Below are positions 1 to 6,133 of a DNA stretch of 13,016 bases, piece after piece. The stretch covers positions 1-13,016 of the forward strand of contig JAAZCS010000327.1 in assembly GCA_012513125.1 (NCBI GenBank), read 5' to 3'. Source of the DNA: Treponema sp. Its GTDB lineage: Bacteria > Spirochaetota > Spirochaetia > Treponematales > Treponemataceae. Numbering within the stretch: the stretch's first letter is position 1; every line of letters begins with the position of its first letter. Under the pieces are notes generated by a model. It was given only the letters and a program-made list of their open reading frames with translations. It ran no database searches and was not told the DNA's origin. The position numbers and the translations under genes were made by a program.

Positions 1-450
1 ACAATTTCTGAAGAGGAAAAGGCCGAAGCAGAAAAACGTGCAAGAAAAATAAATTTTGCTGCTATGCGTGCAATGGATGATTGCAAAAAAAGAGGTCAGA
101 TAATTTTAGTATTCCCAAGCGGAACAAGATATAGACCAAATAAGCCAGAAACAAAAAAAGGATTACGTGAGATAGATTCATATTTGCGTTTATTTGATAA
201 AATGATTTTGATTTCAAATAATGGTAATTGTTTAAGAATAAATCCAGAAAATCCAAATGATATGCTGATGGATGTTGTTGAAGAAGATAAGGTTTTGTTG
301 ACTGCAAGTGAAGTAATTGATTGTAAAGAATTTCGTAATAAAGTTCTTTCAGCTTTGCCATCTGATGATCCAGATCCAAAGCAAAAAACGATTGATAAAA
401 TAATGGAAATTCTAGAAATTCAACATAATGAAGTTGAGAAAATTAGATAG
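1..450 (+). CDS. PlsC-like acyltransferase, C-terminal part (5' end outside window)
   Basis: The reading frame is open from base 1 to the TAG at 448-450, giving 149 residues. The true start lies upstream; the ATG at 64 is internal, because in-frame charged coding sequence precedes it and it has no ribosome binding site. Residues 38-46 read FPSGTRYRP. This resembles the phosphate-binding block III (FPEGTR-like) of glycerol-phosphate and lysophosphatidate acyltransferases, which transfer acyl chains to glycerol phosphate at the inner membrane in phospholipid synthesis. The HX4D catalytic block expected in this family would be upstream and cannot be seen. The C-terminal 60 residues are charged and probably helical. 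The next gene starts 12 bases after the stop, and its AGGAA ribosome binding site overlaps this stop codon, so the two are probably co-transcribed. The substrate (glycerol-3-phosphate or 1-acyl-glycerol-3-phosphate) cannot be assigned from the fragment. Confidence 0.72.
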   Translation, partial: TISEEEKAEAEKRARKINFAAMRAMDDCKKRGQIILVFPSGTRYRPNKPETKKGLREIDSYLRLFDKMILISNNGNCLRINPENPNDMLMDVVEEDKVLLTASEVIDCKEFRNKVLSALPSDDPDPKQKTIDKIMEILEIQHNEVEKIR

Positions 451-461
451 GAATTAAAAAA

Positions 462-1178
462 ATGAGTATTATTGATTTGAAAGAAGAATTGTCGTCAACA
501 ACATATCCTGGAAGAGGAATAATTGCAGGACTTTCTGAAGATGGAAAATATGCAGTTTCAGCATATTGGACGATGGGAAGAAGTGCTGGAAGCCGAAACA
601 GAATCTTTGTTGTGGAAGATGAAGTAGTTAGAACAAAAGCTTTTGACGAAAAACTAATTGCAGGCGACCCAAGTTTGATTATTTACGCAGCTGTTAGAGT
701 TCTTGGTGAAAAAACAATTGTAACAAATGGTGATCAAACTGACACAATTTATGATGGCCTAAAACAAGGATTAACATTTGAAGAATCATTGAGAAGTAGA
801 AAATATGAACATGATGCTCCAAATTATACTCCAAGAATTTCAAGTCTTTTGGACATTGAATCAAAAAAATTAGCATATTCATTATCTATTCTAAAAAGTG
901 ATGAGGGAAATCCTGATAATTGTTTGCGTTTTACATTTACTTATGACAATCCTGTTCCTTCTCAAGGTCATTATATTCATACTTACATGAAAGACGGAAA
1001 TCCGTTGCCAAGTTTTTCAGGAGAACCTGTAAAAGTTGCAATTAAAGGCGACATCGAGGAATTTTCATCAACAATATGGAATTCTTTGAATGACGAGAAC
1101 AAAGTGTCTCTTTTTGTTCGTTATATTGATATTCAAAACGGAACTAGTGTTACAAAAATAATAAACAAAAATAAATAA
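462..1178 (+). CDS. purO: PurO-type IMP cyclohydrolase
   Basis: This 238-residue protein matches the PurO-like IMP cyclohydrolase family (Pfam IMP_cyclohyd), which closes FAICAR to IMP, the last step of de novo purine synthesis, in the cytoplasm. Recognisable blocks are YPGRGI (15-20), YWTMGRSAGSRNRIF (35-49), TNGDQTDTI (88-96), the DAPNYTPRISSLLD stretch (118-131) and GHYIHTY (169-175). The fold is unrelated to the MGS-like cyclohydrolase domain of bifunctional PurH. It is of normal length for bacterial members and longer than many archaeal ones. The start is supported by AGGAA at 449-453 with an 8-base spacer. There is no signal peptide. It sits between an acyltransferase and a secreted hydrolase, so the neighbours do not reveal its job. 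Its functional partner is the short AICAR transformylase at 8607-9779. The family call is strong from motifs; activity is inferred. Confidence 0.88.
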   Translation: MSIIDLKEELSSTTYPGRGIIAGLSEDGKYAVSAYWTMGRSAGSRNRIFVVEDEVVRTKAFDEKLIAGDPSLIIYAAVRVLGEKTIVTNGDQTDTIYDGLKQGLTFEESLRSRKYEHDAPNYTPRISSLLDIESKKLAYSLSILKSDEGNPDNCLRFTFTYDNPVPSQGHYIHTYMKDGNPLPSFSGEPVKVAIKGDIEEFSSTIWNSLNDENKVSLFVRYIDIQNGTSVTKIINKNK

Positions 1179-1192
1179 AGAATGTAGGATGA

Positions 1193-2323
1193 ATGGTGAT
1201 TGATTTGAAAAAAGAAATAGTAAAAAAAATATTCGCTTCTTTTTTTGGATTGACGCTTATTTCATCCTTATTTTTTTCCTGTTCATCTGTTAAAAATCAA
1301 ATTTGGGAAGAAGATGAAATTATAAATGAAGATTATTCCAAATTTATAAAAGATGTTGATTCTTATCTTAAAGAAAAAGATTTTCAAGGGTCTGTTCTTG
1401 TCGGCAAAAACAAAACTGTAGTGTTTGCAAAAGGTTATGGATTGTTAGATGAGAAAAATCCAGATTCTGGTAATAATACAATTCAAACAACATACGAAAT
1501 TGGCTCTATTACAAAACAAATGACAGCCACCGCGATAATGAAACTCATTCATGAAGGAAAACTTTCTTTAGATGATAAAATGACTGTTTTTTTCCCAACC
1601 TATGTTTATGGTGATAAAATCACTGTTGATATGTTATTGACAATGCATTCAGGTTTATTTGATCATATTAATTCACCTTATGACTATTTTGATAGAAAAA
1701 CTGCTTCTTTAATTGAAAAAGCTGAAAAGGCAGGGGCAGAAGTAGATCGTGATTTAGTTTTAACCGCTTTGTATACAGCTCCACTTTTTGCTGAACCAAA
1801 TAGTACATATTTCTACTGCAATACTGATTATTACATTTTGTCTAAAATAATCGAAATTGTTAGCGGACAAAAATATGAAGATTACATTCAGCAAAATATC
1901 TTTTCTGTTTGTGGCATGACTTCTAGCAATATTCAATTTCAAAATACAACAGCAAAGGGATATGATAGGCAAGGAAAATATATCAGCATTCCTGCAAATA
2001 TAGCTCTCGGTTGTGGAGATGTAAATTCGAATGTGCTTGATTTGTTTAAATGGAATTATTCTTTTTTTAATGGAAAAGTAATAGATAAGAAAATCGTTAA
2101 TAAAATGATTAATGCAGACTCGTATGGATATGGTTTTTATATTGGAAAAGGAATTGCTCTTCATGGTGGCAGCACAGATTGTTTTAATTCCTATAGTTCA
2201 TATGTATTAAATAAAAAACTTTCAATTATCGTTCTTGTAAATAGACCAATAACTGAAAGTTCTGCCACTATAATCGCTGGAAAAATTAATAAAATGTGGG
2301 AAAGCTACACATCAGAACACTAA
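1193..2323 (+). CDS. Lipoprotein serine hydrolase, beta-lactamase/PBP4* family
   Basis: A 376-residue exported protein of the class C beta-lactamase-like serine hydrolase family (Pfam Beta-lactamase). Residues 6-29 form a basic then hydrophobic signal, ending in LFFSC with the lipidation cysteine at C30, so it should be a membrane-anchored lipoprotein facing the periplasm or surface. The active-site set is complete: SITK at 105-108 (nucleophile S105, general base K108), YCN at 208-210 as the Y-x-N motif, and HGG at 324-326 in place of the KTG box, as is common in the esterase and D-aminopeptidase branches. It is therefore more likely a peptidase or esterase acting on cell-wall peptides or esters than a resistance enzyme. 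It starts 14 bases after purO. AGGA at 1186-1189 is only 3 bases from ATG 1193, and an in-frame GTG at 1196 has better spacing, so the start may be one codon later. Its stop overlaps that of the opposing thioredoxin gene. Confidence 0.85.
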   Translation: MVIDLKKEIVKKIFASFFGLTLISSLFFSCSSVKNQIWEEDEIINEDYSKFIKDVDSYLKEKDFQGSVLVGKNKTVVFAKGYGLLDEKNPDSGNNTIQTTYEIGSITKQMTATAIMKLIHEGKLSLDDKMTVFFPTYVYGDKITVDMLLTMHSGLFDHINSPYDYFDRKTASLIEKAEKAGAEVDRDLVLTALYTAPLFAEPNSTYFYCNTDYYILSKIIEIVSGQKYEDYIQQNIFSVCGMTSSNIQFQNTTAKGYDRQGKYISIPANIALGCGDVNSNVLDLFKWNYSFFNGKVIDKKIVNKMINADSYGYGFYIGKGIALHGGSTDCFNSYSSYVLNKKLSIIVLVNRPITESSATIIAGKINKMWESYTSEH

Positions 2324-2628
2324 TTTAGCAAATCTAGAATAGTATCTTCTGATTGAACTCCAACGCAAGAGTTTATCATTTGTCCATTTTTAAATGCTGC
2401 AAAAAAAGGTATGCTCATAACGCCATATTTTGTTGCAAGTTCGTTTTCGTTATCAACATTCACTTTACATACTTTAATTGCCGGGTTATCTTCTGAAATT
2501 TTTTCTATTGTGGGAGACATCATTCTGCATGGATTGCACCAGCTTGCCCAAAAATCAACAATAACCGATTTTGAGCTTTCCAAGACTTCTTTTTGAAAAG
2601 TATTATTTGTTACTTCTAATACTGCCAT
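2320..2628 (-). CDS. trxA: Thioredoxin
   Basis: A 102-residue single-domain thioredoxin, the small cytoplasmic disulfide reductase that uses electrons from thioredoxin reductase. The active site is WCNPC at residues 30-34, within FWASWCNPCRMM; the usual glycine between the cysteines is replaced by asparagine. The buried aspartate (D25, in IVDFWA) and the cis-proline (P74, in MSIPFF) are present, followed by the FKNGQ turn. Length is standard and there is no signal peptide. Two further cysteines (C54, C88) are visible. The start is well supported by AGGAGG at 2633-2638 on the minus strand, 4 bases from the ATG. The gene is read leftward, alone, and its stop codon (2320-2322) overlaps the stop of the serine hydrolase gene, leaving no space for a terminator between them. 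Confidence 0.95.
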   Translation of the reverse strand: MAVLEVTNNTFQKEVLESSKSVIVDFWASWCNPCRMMSPTIEKISEDNPAIKVCKVNVDNENELATKYGVMSIPFFAAFKNGQMINSCVGVQSEDTILDLLN

Positions 2629-2686
2629 AAATCCTCCTATAAAAAGATTACATTGTAAACTTGTGAATAAAAATTTTGATAAAGTT

Positions 2687-2715
2687 CTTATTAAAAGTTT
2701 ATTAATCTAGTTCAA
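2687..2715 (-). promoter_or_regulatory. Candidate promoter for the thioredoxin gene
   Basis: On the minus strand, TTGAAC (2710-2715) resembles a -35 box (4 of 6 matches). It is followed by exactly 17 bases and then AATAAG (2687-2692), a 4 of 6 match to a -10 box. Transcription would begin near 2680, about 50 bases before the ATG. The surrounding DNA is very AT-rich, so chance matches are likely. Confidence 0.3.
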
Positions 2716-2808
2716 ATATAAGAAAACAGAATAAAAAAGTCTACAAAAAATAGAGTATTTTAATATAAAAAGTGAATATGAAAATAAAGTGTTAATTTAA
2801 AAACAGAA

Positions 2809-2837
2809 TTATAATTTCAATACAGTATGTTTATAAT
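2809..2837 (+). promoter_or_regulatory. Candidate promoter for the ABC importer unit
   Basis: A perfect TATAAT lies at 2832-2837, about 50 bases before the first permease. The hexamer 17 bases upstream (TTATAA, 2809-2814) is a poor -35 box (3 of 6 matches). A second TATAAT at 2810-2815 has no convincing partner. The palindrome at 2840-2864 would overlap the transcription start if the 2832 box is used. Both hexamers could be chance in this AT-rich spacer. Confidence 0.3.
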
Positions 2838-2839
2838 AA

Positions 2840-2864
2840 CTGAATTTTGTCTATCAATTTTCAG
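2840..2864. promoter_or_regulatory. Imperfect palindrome, candidate operator or leader hairpin
   Basis: Two 10-base arms, CTGAATTTTG (2840-2849) and CAATTTTCAG (2855-2864), are inverted repeats with 8 of 10 positions pairing around a 5-base centre (2850-2854). The element lies just downstream of the TATAAT at 2832-2837 and ends 22 bases before the first permease ATG. That position suits a repressor site for a sugar-uptake operon or a small hairpin in the mRNA leader. No regulator gene is in the window to pair it with. Confidence 0.35.
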
Positions 2865-2886
2865 AAAACATATTATTTAATTAAGT

Positions 2887-5121
2887 ATGGAGCACACTTT
2901 GAAAGAATCAAAACAAAATGAAAGCGTACTAACTAAAGTGTCTGTTGTTTCAGACATTGTTACAAAAGTTTTCATTCTATTACTTTTCTGTCTATTATTT
3001 ATTTCAAGAATCAATCCTGCAAGAATTTCAGACAAAATGGATAAAAGTCTGTCTATGTTGCAATCAGCTTTTTATTTTAAAAGCTTAACAAGTAATATTG
3101 TTGGAATACAAGAAGAATCTTCTGATTCTGATGAATTAGAAAATCCTTTTGCCTTTATGGAAGAAGGCGACTCTTATGATGATATGTATGCATCTGTAGC
3201 AGCGATGTTTGATGAAAATACAGCCGATTCCGCAGATGATGAAGAATCACTAGATGAAGATACTAGTTTTGATGGTGAACAAGTAAAAGCCGAAAAAATA
3301 GTTATAGAAGATTATAAGGCAAAATGGAGCGAATTTAGAGATAATCATACAGAAATAGCAAAATCTCTTGAATTTGACAACAAAGCAAGTTTGTTAACAG
3401 TAATCGCTGTTTTGATTTGTATCGTAGGTTTTTATCTTTCATGCGGAAAAAACAAAGTAAAAAAGATTGGCTATATCACCATTGCTTGTAGTTGTGTATT
3501 AGTTTGCCTAAGCATGATTAATTTTAATAGTGCTTTTATTTCACTAAACGCTGCATATGATTTGATAGATGTTTCACCAATATCGCCAAAAGGAATAGGT
3601 GTTTATTTGGCAATCAGTATGTTCTTATTTGTTTTTGCTGTAATATCATTTTTCACAACAAAATATGATAAAGAAGAAAAAAGTGAAATAACTGCCACAC
3701 CATTCCAAGTTACATATAGAATATTAGCTTTATTGCTATTTATCACATTATTCTTGCCAGGATTAAATCCAGCAAGAATTTCTGAAAAAGTAAGTAGAAA
3801 CGTTTCATTATTGACATCAGGATTTTTCTATAATGTTTATACAGAGAATATGGGAAGAATTTTGTTACGAGGATGGATTCCTTCTTCTGTTATGAAATTG
3901 GCTTTCTTTGCTAGTATGTTGTCTTGTTTGGGCATCATTGCTTGTGGAGTGGGCTCTTGCATGTCTGTGGGAAATAATAAATTAAAGAGATATGGACATT
4001 TTTGCCTTATGGGAGGAAGTGTTGGTTTAATTCTTGGTATGTTTGGAATTTTACGTGCATATAATTACGTAATTTCTTCTCCAAATGTAGATAAGTTATT
4101 TCCTGTAGAACCTTCACAGATTCCAATATTTGTTGTGTTAGGTTTGTTTATTCTTGTTTGTTCTGTTATTTCTTTTGTAAGAACACCTGCACCAAAAAAA
4201 GATGAAAAATGTTATATTGAAGCACCAATTCAATTATTCTTAATGCTTTTGCCATTTATTATTTTAGTATTTATATTCTCATATTTGCCTTTGTGGGGTT
4301 GGAGATATGCTTTCTTTGATTATGTACCTGGAGATATCCTTTCGATGGATAAATGGGTCGGATTAAAGTGGTTTAAAGCTCCTTTTGAAAACGAAGCAAC
4401 AAGAAATGATATTATTCGTGTTATTAGAAACACACTTGTAATGAGTGGACTTGGAATTTTGGGAAGTTGGCTTCCTATGTTCTTTGCAATTTTCTTAGCA
4501 GAAATTAAAAACCTAAAATTAAGAAAAGCAATTCAAACATTAACAACTATTCCAAACTTTATTTCATGGGTTTTAGTTTATGCAATTGCGTTCTGTATTT
4601 TTGGAACACAAGGATTCATAAGCAGCCTTATGGTTAATTCTGGCATTTGGGAAAGTGGCAAGAATATGCTCATGGGTGATTCTTTCATTTGGGTAAAAAT
4701 GTGGTTGTGGGGTACATGGAAAGGTCTTGGATGGAGTGCAATTATGTATATCGCAGCAATAAGCGGTATAGATCAGCAACTCTATGAGGCGGCAACAGTA
4801 GATGGAGCTGGACGTATGCAAAAAATAGCTCATATTACATTGCCAGAATTATTCCCAACATATATTGTTCTTTTGATACTTTCTGTTTCTAATCTTTTGA
4901 GTAACGGTATGGAGCAATATTTAGTATTCAAAAACTCTACAAATGTTAAACCTATTCAGGTTCTAGACTTATATGTTTATCAGTTAAGTTTTGATCAAAC
5001 AAGCAGTAGTAATATTCCATTCTCAACAGTTGTTAGTATGGCAAAATCCCTTATAAGTGTTTTATTGCTCTTCATGACTAATAAGATTTCAAAGTGGATT
5101 CGTGGAACTAGTATATTCTAG
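2887..5121 (+). CDS. LplB-type ABC importer permease with duplicated N-terminal membrane module
   Basis: A 744-residue membrane protein. Residues about 448-744 form a standard LplB/UgpA-type (CUT1) sugar importer permease: six helices and the EAA loop at 634-653 (EAATVDGAG through ITLP), where the ATPase docks. A usual LplB is roughly 300 residues. The additional ~445 N-terminal residues hold two copies of a four-helix module, copy 1 at about 21-259 and copy 2 at about 275-433. Each has a first helix followed by NPARIS(D/E)K (43-50 and 294-301), a second helix, a short basic loop (GKNKVKK at 187-193; NNKLKR at 363-368), and two more helices. Basic loops place the NPARIS loops in the periplasm. 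Copy 1 has an additional acidic stretch (76-131). Total predicted is about 14 helices. ATG 2887 has no good ribosome binding site; in-frame TTG 2899 follows GGAG (2889-2892) by 6 bases and may be the real start. It heads the importer operon. The permease call is firm; the extension's role is unknown. Confidence 0.9.
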   Translation: MEHTLKESKQNESVLTKVSVVSDIVTKVFILLLFCLLFISRINPARISDKMDKSLSMLQSAFYFKSLTSNIVGIQEESSDSDELENPFAFMEEGDSYDDMYASVAAMFDENTADSADDEESLDEDTSFDGEQVKAEKIVIEDYKAKWSEFRDNHTEIAKSLEFDNKASLLTVIAVLICIVGFYLSCGKNKVKKIGYITIACSCVLVCLSMINFNSAFISLNAAYDLIDVSPISPKGIGVYLAISMFLFVFAVISFFTTKYDKEEKSEITATPFQVTYRILALLLFITLFLPGLNPARISEKVSRNVSLLTSGFFYNVYTENMGRILLRGWIPSSVMKLAFFASMLSCLGIIACGVGSCMSVGNNKLKRYGHFCLMGGSVGLILGMFGILRAYNYVISSPNVDKLFPVEPSQIPIFVVLGLFILVCSVISFVRTPAPKKDEKCYIEAPIQLFLMLLPFIILVFIFSYLPLWGWRYAFFDYVPGDILSMDKWVGLKWFKAPFENEATRNDIIRVIRNTLVMSGLGILGSWLPMFFAIFLAEIKNLKLRKAIQTLTTIPNFISWVLVYAIAFCIFGTQGFISSLMVNSGIWESGKNMLMGDSFIWVKMWLWGTWKGLGWSAIMYIAAISGIDQQLYEAATVDGAGRMQKIAHITLPELFPTYIVLLILSVSNLLSNGMEQYLVFKNSTNVKPIQVLDLYVYQLSFDQTSSSNIPFSTVVSMAKSLISVLLLFMTNKISKWIRGTSIF

Positions 5122-5144
5122 GATTTTGAAAGGAGAAAAATATT

Positions 5145-6047
5145 ATGGTAGAAAAAAATTCAACAAGTGATATTATTTTTGATATTATTAACGCAACGTT
5201 CTTTTTGTTGTTTACATTGATTTGTGTATTTCCTTTTTATTATCTTTTTATTAATACAATTTCAGATAATGGATTAGTAGCAAAAGGACTTGTAAACTTT
5301 ATTCCGAGAGGAATTCACTTAAAAAATTACATAGCGTTAAAAAATGTAACTGGTTTAGGAACATCATTTATTGTTACATTGACAAGAACAATTCTTGGAA
5401 CAGCAACTTCTACAGTAGCTTGTGGCTTTGTTGGTTATTTAGTTACAAAAAAAGAATTATGGCACAGAAAATTTTGCTATAGATTCTTGATTATTACAAT
5501 GTATTTTAGTGCTGGAATTATTCCTTGGTTTACAACAATGCAAATGCTTGGACTTACAAACAACTATTTGGGATATATTATTCCGGGTATTGTAAATGTT
5601 TATAACATAATCATGGTTAAAACTTATATTGAATCAATTCCTGCAGAAATGGAAGAAAGTGCTGCAATGGATGGCGCTTCATATATGACAGTCTTTGTAA
5701 AGATTATTTGGCCATTAAGCAAACCTATTCTTGCGACTATCGCAATTTGGACTGCAGTAGGACATTGGAATTCATTCCAAGATTCATTGATTCTTATGTC
5801 TGGTGCACCACAGTTAAAAACATTACAGGAAAGATTATATTTGTATTTGAATCAATCAAGTAATCTTACAGCTGCAATGGGTACCGCAACAACAGGTTTA
5901 TCAGAAACAGAAAGATTGGCAATGTTAAATGTAAAGTCAATTCAGTATACAGTAGCAATGGTAACAGCAATTCCAATTCTTTGTGTATATCCATTTATGC
6001 AAAATTATTTTGTAAAAGGAATTATGCTTGGAGCGGTTAAAGGTTAA
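5145..6047 (+). CDS. LplC/YtcP-type ABC importer permease
   Basis: The second inner-membrane permease of a CUT1-type carbohydrate importer, 300 residues and of normal length. Six hydrophobic segments are seen (about 13-37, 73-101, 112-130, 140-160, 191-215 and 266-285). The EAA loop lies at 171-190 (ESAAMDGAS, then IIWPLSKP), which is where the ATPase contacts the subunit. The C-terminal block NYFVKGIMLGAVKG (287-300) is typical of the LplC/YtcP branch, which handles oligosaccharides and uronate-type sugars such as pectin fragments in better-known members. AGGAG at 5131-5135, 9 bases before the ATG, sets the start. It lies 23 bases after the first permease and 86 bases before the binding-protein gene, so all three should be one operon. 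The substrate cannot be read from the sequence. Confidence 0.93.
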   Translation: MVEKNSTSDIIFDIINATFFLLFTLICVFPFYYLFINTISDNGLVAKGLVNFIPRGIHLKNYIALKNVTGLGTSFIVTLTRTILGTATSTVACGFVGYLVTKKELWHRKFCYRFLIITMYFSAGIIPWFTTMQMLGLTNNYLGYIIPGIVNVYNIIMVKTYIESIPAEMEESAAMDGASYMTVFVKIIWPLSKPILATIAIWTAVGHWNSFQDSLILMSGAPQLKTLQERLYLYLNQSSNLTAAMGTATTGLSETERLAMLNVKSIQYTVAMVTAIPILCVYPFMQNYFVKGIMLGAVKG

Positions 6048-6055
6048 ACATCAAA

Positions 6056-6088
6056 TATTCTATATTTAGAATTATTATTTATAGAATA
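6056..6088 (+). other. Intercistronic stem-loop before the binding-protein gene
   Basis: TATTCTATA (6056-6064) and TATAGAATA (6080-6088) are perfect 9-base inverted repeats around a 15-base loop, in the gap between the second permease and the binding-protein gene. Only one G-C pair is present and no U-tract follows, so it is not a convincing terminator. It could protect the downstream mRNA or reduce read-through, which would fit the need for more binding protein than permease. It could also be chance in AT-rich DNA. Confidence 0.35.
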
Positions 6089-6133
6089 GCTTGTTTATAT
6101 AAATATAGTTTCGTAATTCAATTAGGAGGAAAA

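Noticed and set aside
62..379. Minus-strand open frame (105 codons) over the acyltransferase fragment
   Set aside because: It is opposite a convincing forward frame with the FPSGTR motif, and its His/Leu-rich content is typical of a reverse-frame shadow.
1760..2164. Long minus-strand open frame (134 codons) inside the serine hydrolase gene
   Set aside because: It is antisense to a gene with a complete set of active-site motifs, has no ribosome binding site, and its translation (many Ile, Asn and Ser in no recognisable pattern) resembles reverse-frame AT-rich DNA.
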